A stretch of DNA of 64,000 nucleotides, from contig OX411547.1 of NCBI GenBank assembly GCA_948146395.1, positions 61,134,566 to 61,198,565 of the forward strand, read 5' to 3'. The DNA is from Fragum whitleyi (taxonomy: Eukaryota; Mollusca; Bivalvia; Cardiida; Cardiidae). Both the position numbers and the translations under genes were made by a program. Below are positions 22,201 through 33,323 of this stretch, piece after piece. The stretch's first letter is position 1, and each line of letters starts with the position of its first letter. The notes under the pieces were generated by a model. It made no database searches, was not told the DNA's origin, and saw only the letters and a program-made list of their open reading frames with translations.

Positions 22201-25200
22201 AGAAAACCGCCTGCCAAGTTGCCAACAGTGAAGGCCTTGGGGCTTGTTTTAGTCTTTTCAACAGTGAACCGCATACCCTTCCGCTGTGCGGTCTGACCTG
22301 GGCTCGCGCGAGTGACCACGGGACCACCTGAAGCTGCAACGCTCCGAGTTTCGGGTCGATCAGTCAAGGTCAAGGTCGACCCATTTGGCCAGGTATGCCA
22401 ATTTGAGCGGCATAGAGCATTGGCTTCGGCCGTGCGGTCTGATCTGGGCTCGCGCGAGAGACCAGGGGACCACCCCAACCTGCAATGCCCAGAGTTCCGG
22501 GTCGAAAGGTCCAGCCTAAGGGGTAGAAAAACTGCGTACCAAGTCGCCAAAAAGTGAAGAAATTGGGCTTGTTTTGGTCTTTTCAAACGCGAACCGCATA
22601 CCCTTCTGCTGTGCTGCCTGACCCGGGCTCGCGCGAGTGACCAGGGGACCATCTGAACCTGCAACACTCCGAGTTTCGGGTCGACGGGTCAAGGCAAAGG
22701 GGTAGAAAACTGCCTACCAAGTTGCCAACAGTGAAGGCCTTTGGGGTTTTTGGGGTTTTTCAGCAGTGAACCGCGGACCCTTGGGCTGAGCGGGCTGACC
22801 TGGGCTCGCGCGAGTGACCAGGGGACCACCCGAACCTGCAACATTCCGAGTTTCGGGTTGATCGGTCAAGCCCAAGGTGTAGAAAACCGCCTGCCAAGTT
22901 GCCAACAGTGAAGGCCTTGGGGCTTGTTTTGGTCTTTTCAACAGTGAACCGCATACCCTTCCGCTGTGCGGTCTGACCTGGGCTCGCGCGAGTGACCACG
23001 GGACCACCTGAAGCTGCAACGCTCCGAGTTTCGGGTCGATCAGTCAAGGTCAAGGTCGACCCATTTGGCCAGGTATGCCAATTTGAGCGGCATAGAGCAT
23101 TGGCTTCGGCCGTGCGGTCTGATCTGGGCTCGCGCGAAAGACCAGGGGACCACCCCAACCTGCAATGCCCAGAGTTCCGGGTCGATAGGTCCAGCCTAAG
23201 GGGTAGAAAAACTGCGTACCAAGTCGCCAAAAAGTGAAGAAATTGGGCTTGTTTTGGTCTTTTCAAACGCGAACCGCATACCCTTCTGCTGTGCTGCCTG
23301 ACCCGGGCTCGCGCGAGTGACCAGGGGACCATCTGAACCTGCAACGCTCCGAGTTTCGGGTCGACGGGTCAAGGCAAAGGGGTAGAAAACTGCCTACCAA
23401 GTTGCCAACAGTGAAGGCCTTTGGGTTTGTTGGGGTTTTTCAGCAGTGAACCGCGGACCCTTGGGCTGAGCGGGCTGACCTGGGCTCGCGCGAGTGACCA
23501 GGGGACCACCCGAACCTGCAACATTCCGAGTTTCGGGTCGATCGGTCAAGCCCAAGGGGTAGAAAACCGCCTGCCAAGTTGCCAACAGTGAAGGCCTTGG
23601 GGCTTGTTTTGGTCTTTTCAACAGTGAACCGCATACCCTTCCGCTGTGCGGTCTGACCTGGGCTCGCGCGAGTGACCACGGGACCACCTGAAGCTGCAAC
23701 GCTCAGAGTTTCGGGTCGATCAGTCAAGGTCAAGGTCGACCCATTTGGCCAGGTATGCCAATTTGAGCGGCATAGAGCATTGGCTTCGGCCGTGCGGTCT
23801 GATCTGGGCTCGCGCGAGAGACCAGGGGACCACCCCAACCTGCAATGTCCAGAGTTCCGGGTCGATAGGTCCAGCCTAAGGGGTAGAAAAACTGCGTACC
23901 AAGTCGCCAAAAAGTGAAGAAATTGGGCTTGTTTTGGTCTTTTCAAACGCGAACCGCATACCCTTCTGCTGTGCTGCCTGACCCGGGCTCGCGCGAGTGA
24001 CCAGGGGACCATCTGAACCTGCAACGCTCCGAGTTTCGGGTCGACGGGTCAAGGCAAAGGGGTAGAAAACTGCCTACCAAGTTGCCAACAGTGAAGGCCT
24101 TTGGGTTTGTTGGGGTTTTTCAGCAGTGAACCGCGGACCCTTGGGCTGAGCGGGCTGACCTGGGCTCGCGCGAGTGACCAGGGGACCACCCGAACCTGCA
24201 ACATTCCGAGTTTCGGGTCGATCGGTCAAGCCCAAGGGGTAGAAAACCGCCTGCCAAGTTGCCAACAGTGAAGGCCTTGGGGCTTGTTTTGGTCTTTTCA
24301 ACAGTGAACCGCATACCCTTCCGCTGTGCGGTCTGACCTGGGCTCGCGCGAGTGACCATGGGACCACCTGAAGCTGCAACGCTCCGAGTTTTGGGTCGAT
24401 CAGTCAAGGTCAAGGTCGACCCATTTGGCCAGGTATGCCAATTTGAGCGGCATAGAGCATTGGCTTCGGCCGTGCGGTCTGATCTGGGCTCGCGCGAGAG
24501 ACCAGGGGACCACCCCAACCTGCAATGCCCAGAGTTCCGGGTCGATAGGTCCAGCCTAAGGGGTAGAAAAACTGCGTACCAAGTCGCCAAAAAGTGAAGA
24601 AATTGGGCTTGTTTTGGTCTTTTCAAACGCGAACCGCATACCCTTCTGCTGTGCTGCCTGACCCGGGCTCGCGCGAGTGACCAGGGGACCATCTGAACCT
24701 GCAACACTCCGAGTTTCGGGTCGACGGGTCAAGGCAAAGGGGTAGAAAACTGCCTACCAAGTTGCCAACAGTGAAGGCCTTTGGGGTTTTGGGGGTTTTT
24801 CAGCAGTGAACCGCGGACCCTTGGGCTGAGCGGGCTGACCTGGGCTCGCGCGAGTGACCAGGGGACCACCCGAACCTGCAACATTCCGAGTTTCGGGTTG
24901 ATCGGTCAAGCCCAAGGGGTAGAAAACCGCCTGCCAAGTTGCCAACAGTGAAGGCCTTGGGGCTTGTTTTGGTCTTTTCAACAGTGAACCGCATACCCTT
25001 CCGCTGTGCGGTCTGACCTGGGCTCGCGCGAGTGACCACGGGACCACCTGAAGCTGCAACGCTCCGAGTTTCGGGTCGATCAGTCAAGGTCAAGGTCGAC
25101 CCATTTGGCCAGGTATGCCAATTTGAGCGGCATAGAGCATTGGCTTCGGCCGTGCGGTCTGATCTGGGCTCACGCGAAAGACCAGGGGACCACCCCAACC

Positions 25201-28059
25201 TGCAATGCCCAGAGTTTCGGGTCGATAGGTCCAGCCTAAGGGGTAGAAAAACTGCGTACCAAGTCACCAAAAAGTGAAGAAATTGGGCTTGTTTTGGTCT
25301 TTTCAAACGCGAACCGCATACCCTTCTGCTGTGCTGCCTGACCCGGGCTCGCGCGAGTGACCAGGGGACCATCTGAACCTGCAACGCTCCGAGTTTCGGG
25401 TCGACGGGTCAAGGCAAAGGGGTAGAAAACTGCCTACCAAGTTGCCAACAGTGAAGGCCTTTGGGTTTGTTGGGGTTTTTCAGCAGTGAACCGCGGACCC
25501 TTGGGCTGAGCGGGCTGACCTGGGCTCGCGTGAGTGACCAGGGGACCACCCGAACCTGCAACATTCCGAGTTTCGGGTCGATCGGTCAAGCCCAAAGGGT
25601 AGAAAACCGCCTGCCAAGTTGCCAACAGTGAAGGCCTTGGGGCTTGTTTTGGTCTTTTCAACAGTGAACCGCATACCCTTCCGCTGTGCGGTCTGACCTG
25701 GGCTCGCGCGAGTGACCACGTGACCACCTGAAGCTGCAACGCTCCGAGTTTCGGGTCGATCAGTCAAGGTCAAGGTCGACCCATTTGGCCAGGTATGCCA
25801 ATTTGAGCGGCATAGAGCATTGGCTTCGGCCGTGCGGTCTGATCTGGGCTCGCGCGAGAGACCAGGGGACCACCCCAACCTGCAATGCCCAGAGTTCCGG
25901 GTCGATAGGTCCAGCCTAAGGGGTAGAAAAACTGCGTACCAAGTCGCCAAAAAGTGAAGAAATTGGGCTTGTTTTGGTCTTTTCAAACGCGAACCGCATA
26001 CCCTTCTGCTGTGCTGCCTGACCCGGGCTCGCGCGAGTGACCAGGGGACCATCTGAACCTGCAACGCTCCGAGTTTCGGGTCGACGGGTCAAGGCAAAGG
26101 GGTAGAAAACTGCCTACCAAGTTGCCAACAGTGAAGGCCTTTGGGGTTTGATGGGGTTTTTCAGCAGTGAACCGCGGACCCTTGGGCTGAGCGGGCTGAC
26201 CTGGGCTCGCGCGAGTGACCAGGGGACCACCCGAACCTGCAACATTCCGAGTTTCGGGTCGATCGGTCAAGCCCAAGGGGTAGAAAACCGCCTGCCAAGT
26301 TGCCAACAGTGAAGGCCTTGGGGCTTGTTTTGGTTTTTTCAACAGTGAACCGCATACCCTTCCGCTGTGCGGTCTGACCTGGGCTCGCGCGAGTGACCAC
26401 GGGACCACCTGAAGCTGCAACGCTCCGAGTTTCGGGTCGATCAGTCAAGGTCAAGGTCAACCCATTTGGCCAGGTATGCCAATTTGAGCGGCATAGAGCA
26501 TTGGCTTCGGCCGTGCGGTCTGATCTGGGCTCGCGCGAGAGACCAGGGGACCACCCCAACCTGCAATGCCCAGAGTTCCGGGTCGATAGGTCCAGCCTAA
26601 GGGGTAGAAAAACTGCGTACCAAGTCGCCAAAAAGTGAAGAAATTGGGCTTGTTTTGGTCTTTTCAAACGCGAACCGCATACCCTTCTGCTGTGCTGCCT
26701 GACCCGGGCTCGTGCGAGTGACCAGGGGACCATATGAACCTGCAACGCTCCGAGTTTCGGGTTGACGGGTCAAGGCAAAGGGGTAGAAAACTGCCTACCA
26801 AGTTGCCAACAGTGAAGGCCTTTGGGTTTGTTGGGGTTTTTCAGCAGTGAACCGCGGACCCTTGGGCTGAGCGGGCTGACCTGGGCTCGCGCGAGTGACC
26901 AGGGGACCACCCGAACCTGCAACATTCCGAGTTTCGGGTCGATCGGTCAAGCCCAAGGGGTAGAAAACCGCCTGCCAAGTTGCCAACAGTGAAGGCCTTG
27001 GGGCTTGTTTTGGTCTTTTCAACAGTGAACCGCATACCCTTCCGCTGTGCGGTCTGACCTGGGCTCGCGCGAGTGACCACGGGACCACCTGAAGCTGCAA
27101 CGCTCCGAGTTTCGGGTCGATCAGTCAAGGTCAAGGTCGACCCATTTGGCCAGGTATGCCAATTTGAGCGGCATAGAGCATTGGCTTCGGCCGTGCGGTC
27201 TGATCTGGGCTCACGCGAGAGACCTGGGGACCACCCCAACCTGCAATGCCCAGAGTTCCGGGTCGATAGGTCCAGCCTAAGGGGTAGAAAAACTGCGTAC
27301 CAAGTCGCCAAAAAGTGAAGAAATTGGGCTTGTTTTGGTCTTTTCAAACGCGAACCGCATACCCTTCTGCTGTGCTGCCTGACCCGGGCTCGCGCGAGTG
27401 ACCAGGGGACCATCTGAACCTGCAACGCTCCGAGTTTCGGGTTGACGGGTCAAGGCAAAGGGGTAGAAAACTGCCTACCAAGTTGCCAACAGTGAAGGCC
27501 TTTGGGTTTGTTGGGGTTTTTCAGCAGTGAACCGCGGACCCTTGGGCTGAGCGGGCTGACCTGGGCTCGCGCGAGTGACCAGGGGACCACCCGAACCTGC
27601 AACATTCCGAGTTTCGGGTCGATCGGTCAAGCCCAAGGGGTAGAAAACCGCCTGCCAAGTTGCCAACAGTGAAGGCCTTGGGGCTTGTTTTGGTCTTTTC
27701 AACAGTGAACCGCATACCCTTCCGCTGTGCGGTCTGACCTGGGCTCGCGCGAGTGACCACGGGACCACCTGAAGCTGCAACGCTCCGAGTTTCGGGTCGA
27801 TCAGTCAAGGTCAAGGTCGACCCATTTGGCCAGGTATGCCAATTTGAGCGGCATAGAGCATTGGCTTCGGCCGTGCGGTCTGATCTGGGCTCGCGCGAGA
27901 GACCAGGGGACCACCCCAACCTGCAATGCCCAGAGTTCCGGGTCGATAGGTCCAGCCTAAGGGGTAGAAAAACTGCGTACCAAGTCGCCAAAAAGTGAAG
28001 AAATTGGGCTTGTTTTGGTCTTTTCAAACGCGAACCGCATACCCTTCTGCTGTGCTGCC
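19218..28059 (+). repeat. Region 2: ordinary HORs related to region 1
   Basis: Thirteen HORs (D at 19591 to 27753), nearly all 680 bp, with 681-bp steps to 20272 and 26393. Five private variants match region 1 at exactly 18,989 bp: 6277/25266, 6542/25531, 6607/25596, 7162/26151 and 7470/26459. The HORs at 22992-24352 reappear at 40642-41996 with offset 17,650, falling to 17,644 after a 6-bp contraction. Confidence 0.87.
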
Positions 28060-29239
28060 TGACCCAGGCTCACGCGAGTGACCAGGGGACCATCTGAACC
28101 TGCAACGCTCCGAGTTTCGGGTCGACGGGTCAAGGCAAAGGGGTAGAAAACTGCCTACCAAGTTGCCAACAGTGAAGGCCTTTGGGGTTTTGGGGGTTTT
28201 TCAGCAGTGAACCGCGGACCCTTGGGCTGAGCGGGCTGACCTGGGCTCGCGCGAGTGACCAGGGGACTACCTGAACCTGCAACATTCCGAGTTTCGGGTC
28301 GATCGGTCAAGCCCAAGGGGTAGAAAACCGCCTGCCAAGTTGCCAACAGTGAAGACTTGGGGCTTGTTTTGGTCTTTTCAACAGTGAACCGCATACCCTT
28401 CCGCTGTGCGGTCTGACCTGGGCTCGCGCGAGTGACCACGGGACCACCTGAAGCTGCAACGCTCCGAGTTTCGGGTCGATCAGTCAAGGTCAAGGTCGAC
28501 CCATTTGGCCAGGTATGCCAATTTGAGCGGCATTGAGCATTGGCTTCGGCCGTGCGGTCTGATCTGGGCTCGCGCGAGAGACCAGGGGACCACCCCAACC
28601 TGCAATGCCCAGAGTTCCGGGTCGATAGGTCCAGCCTAAGGGGTAGAAAAACTGCGTACCAAGTCGCCAAAAAGTGAAGAAATTGGGCTTGTTTTGGTCT
28701 TTTCAAACGCGAACCGCATACCCTTCTGCTGTGCTGCCTGACCTGGGCTCGCGCGAGTGACCAGGGGACCATCTGAACCTGCAACGCTCCGAGTTTCGGG
28801 TCGACGGGTCAAGGCAAAGGGGTAGAAAACTGCCTACCAAGTTGCCAACAGTGAAGGCCTTTGGGGTTTTGGGGGTTTTTCAGCAGTGAACCGCGGACCC
28901 TTGGGCTGAGCGGGCTGACCTGGGCTCGCGCGAGTGACCAGGGGACTACCTGAACCTGCAACATTCCGAGTTTCGGGTCGATCGGTCAAGCCCAAGGGGT
29001 AGAAAACCGCCTGCCAAGTTGCCAACAGTGAAGGCCTTGGGGCTTGTTTTGGTCTTTTCAACAGTGAACCGCATACCCTTCCGCTGTGCGGTCTGACCTG
29101 GGCTCGCGCGAGTGACCACGGGACCACCTGAAGCTGCAACGCTCCGAGTTTCGGGTCGATCAGTCAAGGTCAAGGTCGACCCATTTGGCCAGGTATGCCA
29201 ATTTGAGCGGCATTGAGCATTGGCTTCGGCCGTGCGGTC

Positions 29240-29596
29240 TGATCTGGGCTCGCGCGAGAGACCAGGGGACCACCCCAACCTGCAATGCCCAGAGTTCCGG
29301 GTCGATAGGTCCAGCCTAAGGGGTAGAAAAACTGCGTACCAAGTCGCCAAAAAGTGAAGAAATTGGGCTTGTTTTGGTCTTTTCAAACGCGAACCGCATA
29401 CCCTTCTGCTGTGCTGCCTGACCTGGGCTCGCGCGAGTGACCAGGGGACCACCCGAACCTGCAACATTCCGAGTTTCGGGTCGATCGGTCAAGCCCAAGG
29501 GGTAGAAAACCGCCTGCCAAGTTGCCAACAGTGAAGGCCTTGGGGCTTGTTTTGGTCTTTTCAACAGTGAACCGCATACCCTTCCGCTGTGCGGTC
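29240..29596 (+). repeat. B-less HOR junction 5 (A joined to C at 29419)
   Basis: The step from 29112 to 29615 is 503 bp. It follows two GGCATTGAGC-type HORs. The C-D-A that follow carry the same CTTGCGCGAG palindrome variant as after junctions 1 and 3, placing it in their lineage. Confidence 0.9.
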
Positions 29597-30423
29597 TGAC
29601 CTGGGCTCGCGCGAGTGACCACGGGACCACCTGAAGCTGCAACGCTCCGAGTTTCGGGTCGATCAGTCAAGGTCAAGGTCGACCCATTTGGCCAGGTATG
29701 CCAATTTGAGCGGCATAGAGCATTGGCTTCGGCCGTGCGGTCTGATCTGGGCTTGCGCGAGAGACCAGGGGACCACCCCAACCTGCAATGCCCAGAGTTC
29801 CGGGTCGATAGGTCCAGCCTAAGGGGTAGAAAAACTGCGTACCAAGTCGCCAAAAAGTGAAGAAATTGGGCTTGTTTTGGTCTTTTCAAACGCGAACCCC
29901 ATACCCTTCTGCTGTGCTGCCTGACCCGGACTCGCGCGAGTGACCAGGGGACCATCTGAACCTGCAACGCTCCGAGTTTCGGGTCGACGGGTCAAGGCAA
30001 AGGGGTAGAAAACTGCCTACCAAGTTGCCAACAGTGAAGGCCTTTGGGGTTTGTTGGGGTTTTTCAGCAGTGAACCGCGGACCCTTGGGCTGAGCGGGCT
30101 GACCTGGGCTCGCGCGAGTGACCAGGGGACCACCCGAACCTGCAACATTCCGAGTTTCGGGTAGATCGGTCAAGCCAAAGGGGTAGAAAACCGCCTGCCA
30201 AGTTGCCAACAGTGAAGGCCTTGGGGCTTGTTTTGGTCTTTTCAACAGTGAACCGCATACCCTTCCGCTGTGCGGTCTGACCTGGGCTCGCGCGAGTGAC
30301 CACGGGACCACCTGAAGCTGCAACGCTCCGAGTTTCGGGTCGATCAGTCAAGGTCAAGGTCGACCCATTTGGCCAGGTATGCCAATTTGAGCGGCATTGA
30401 GCATTGGCTTCGGCCGTGCGGTC

Positions 30424-30780
30424 TGATCTGGGCTCGCGCGAGAGACCAGGGGACCACCCCAACCTGCAATGCCCAGAGTTCCGGGTCGATAGGTCCAGCC
30501 TAAGGGGTAGAAAAACTGCGTACCAAGTCGCCAAAAAGTGAAGAAATTGGGCTTGTTTTGGTCTTTTCAAACGCGAACCGCATACCCTTCTGCTGTGCTG
30601 CCTGACCTGGGCTCGCGCGAGTGACCAGGGGACCACCCGAACCTGCAACATTCCGAGTTTCGGGTCGATCGGTCAAGCCCAAGGGGTAGAAAACCGCCTG
30701 CCAAGTTGCCAACAGTGAAGGCCTTGGGGCTTGTTTTGGTCTTTTCAACAGTGAACCGCATACCCTTCCGCTGTGCGGTC
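30424..30780 (+). repeat. B-less HOR junction 6 (A joined to C at 30603)
   Basis: The step from 30296 to 30799 is 503 bp. Only one full HOR separates it from junction 5, against two or more between B-less junctions elsewhere, consistent with loss of one 680-bp HOR next to it. Confidence 0.9.
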
Positions 30781-32966
30781 TGACCTGGGCTCGCGCGAGT
30801 GACCACGGGACCACCTGAAGCTGCAACCCTCCGAGTTTCGGGTCGATCAGTCAAGGTCAAGGTCGACCCATTTGGCCAGGTATGCCAATTTGAGCGGCAT
30901 AGAGCATTGGCTTCGGCCGTGCGGTCTGATCTGGGCTTGCGCGAGAGACCAGGGGACCACCCCAACCTGCAATGCCCAGAGTTCCGGGTCGATAGGTCCA
31001 GCCTAAGGGGTAGAAAAACTGCGTACCAAGTCGCCAAAAAGTGAAGAAATTGGGCTTGTTTTGGTCTTTTCAAACGCGAACCCCATACCCTTCTGCTGTG
31101 CTGCCTGACCCGGGCTCGCGCGAGTGACCAGGGGACCATCTGAACCTGCAACGCTCCGAGTTTCGGGTCGACGGGTCAAGGCAAAGGGGTAGAAAACTGC
31201 CTACCAAGTTGCCAACAGTGAAGGCCTTTGGGGTTTTTGGGGTTTTTCAGCAGTGAACCGCGGACCCTTGGGCTGAGCGGGCTGACCTGGGCTCGCGCGA
31301 GTGACCAGGGGACCACCCGAACCTGCAACATTCCGAGTTTCGGGTAGATCGGTCAAGCCAAAGGGGTAGAAAACCGCCTGCCAAGTTGCCAACAGTGAAG
31401 GCCTTGGGGCTTGTTTTGGTCTTTTCAACAGTGAACCGCATACCCTTCCGCTGTGCGGTCTGACCTGGGCTCGCGCGAGTGACCACGGGACCACCTGAAG
31501 CTGCAACGCTCCGAGTTTCGGGTCGATCAGTCAAGGTCAAGGTCGACCCATTTGGCCAGGTATGCCAATTTGAGCGGCATAGAGCATTGGCTTGGGCCGT
31601 GCGGTCTGATCTGGGCTCGCGCGAGAGACCAGGGGACCACCCCAACCTGCAATGCCCAGAGTTCCGGGTCGATAGGTCCAGCCTAAGGGGTAGAAAAACT
31701 GCGTACCAAGTCGCCAAAAAGTGAAGAAATTGGGCTTGTTTTGGTCTTTTCAAACGCGAACCGCATACCCTTCTGCTGTGCTGCCTGACCCGGGCTTGCG
31801 CCAGTGACCAGGGGACCATCTGAATCTGCAACGCTCCGAGTTTCGGGTCGACGGGTCAAGGCAAAGGGGTAGAAAACTGCCTACCAAGTTGCCAACAGTG
31901 AAGGCCTTTGGGGTTTTGGGGGTTTTTCAGCAGTGAACCGCGGACCCTTGGGCTGAGCGGGCTGACCTGGGCTTGCGCGAGTGACCAGGGGACCACCCGA
32001 ACCTGCAACATTCCGAGTTTCGGGTCGATCGGTCAAGCCCAAGGGGTAGAAAACCGCCTGCCAAGTTGCCAACAGTGAAGGCCTTGGGGCTTGTTTTGGT
32101 CTTTTCAACAGTGAACCGCATACCCTTCCGCTGTGCGGTCTGACCTGGGCTCGCGCGAGTGACCACGGGACCACCTGAAGCTGCAACGCTCCGAGTTTCG
32201 GGTCGATCAGTCAAGGTCAAGGTCGACCCATTTGGCCAGGTATGCCAATTTGAGCGGCATAGAGCATTGGCTTCGGCCGTGCGGTCTGATCTGGGCTCGC
32301 GCGAGAGACCAGGGGACCACCCCAACCTGCAATGCCCAGAGTTCCGGGTCGATAGGTCCAGCCTAAGGGGTAGAAAAACTGCGTACCAAGTCGCCAAAAA
32401 TGAAGAAATTGGGCTTGTTTTGGTCTTTTCAAACGCGAACCGCATACCCTTCTGCTGTGCTGCCTGACCCGGGCTCGCGCGAGTGACCAGGGGACCATCT
32501 GAACCTGCAACGCTCCGAGTTTCGGGTCGACGGGTCAAGGCAAAGGGGTAGAAAACTGCCTACCAAGTTGCCAACAGTGAAGGCCTTTGGGGTTTGTTGG
32601 GGTTTTTCAGCAGTGAACCGCGGACCCTTGGGCTGAGCGGGCTGACCTGGGCTCGGGCGAGTGACCAGGGGACCACCCGAACCTGCAACATTCCGAGTTT
32701 CGGGTCGATCGGTCAAGCCCAAGGGGTAGAAAACCGCCTGCCAAGTTGCCAACAGTGAAGGCCTTGGGGCTTGTTTTGGTCTTTTCAACAGTGAACCGCA
32801 TACCCTTCCGCTGTGCGGTCTGACCTGGGCTCGCGCGAGTGACCACGGGACCACCTGAAGCTGCAACGCTCCGAGTTTCGGGTCGATCAGTCAAGGTCAA
32901 GGTCGACCCATTTGGCCAGGTATGCCAATTTGAGCGGCATTGAGCATTGGCTTCGGCCGTGCGGTC

Positions 32967-33323
32967 TGATCTGGGCTCGCGCGAGAGACCAGGGGACCAC
33001 CCCAACCTGCAATGCCCAGAGTTCCGGATCGATAGGTCCAGCCTAAGGGGTAGAAAAACTGCGTACCAAGTCGCCAAAAAGTGAAGAAATTGGGCTTGTT
33101 TTGGTCTTTTCAAACGCGAACCGCATACCCTTCTGCTGTGCTGCCTGACCTGGGCTCGCGCGAGTGACCAGGGGACCACCCGAACCTGCAACATTCCGAG
33201 TTTCGGGTCGATCGGTCAAGCCCAAGGGGTAGAAAACCGCCTGCCAAGTTGCCAACAGTGAAGGCCTTGGGGCTTGTTTTGGTCTTTTCAACAGTGAACC
33301 GCATACCCTTCCGCTGTGCAGTC
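32967..33323 (+). repeat. B-less HOR junction 7 (A joined to C at 33146)
   Basis: The step from 32839 to 33342 is 503 bp. It is the partner of junction 4 at 17,154 bp and carries the same GGATCGATAGG variant upstream (near 33025). Confidence 0.9.

Larger units (their letters stand above)
28060..33145 (+). repeat. Super-block copy 3, rearranged (5,086 bp)
   Basis: Eight HORs with steps 679, 680, 503, 681, 503, 680, 680 and 680 bp (D at 28432 to 32839). Two neighbouring HORs (28432, 29112) both carry the GACTACC and GGCATTGAGC markers and look like a local duplication; the first has a base change plus a 1-bp loss (GAAGACTTGG) near 28355. The HOR with D at 30296 is a hybrid of two HOR types that are neighbours in copies 1 and 2. 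The HOR ending at 32839 has a 681-type tract but lost one G near 32400. Confidence 0.8.
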
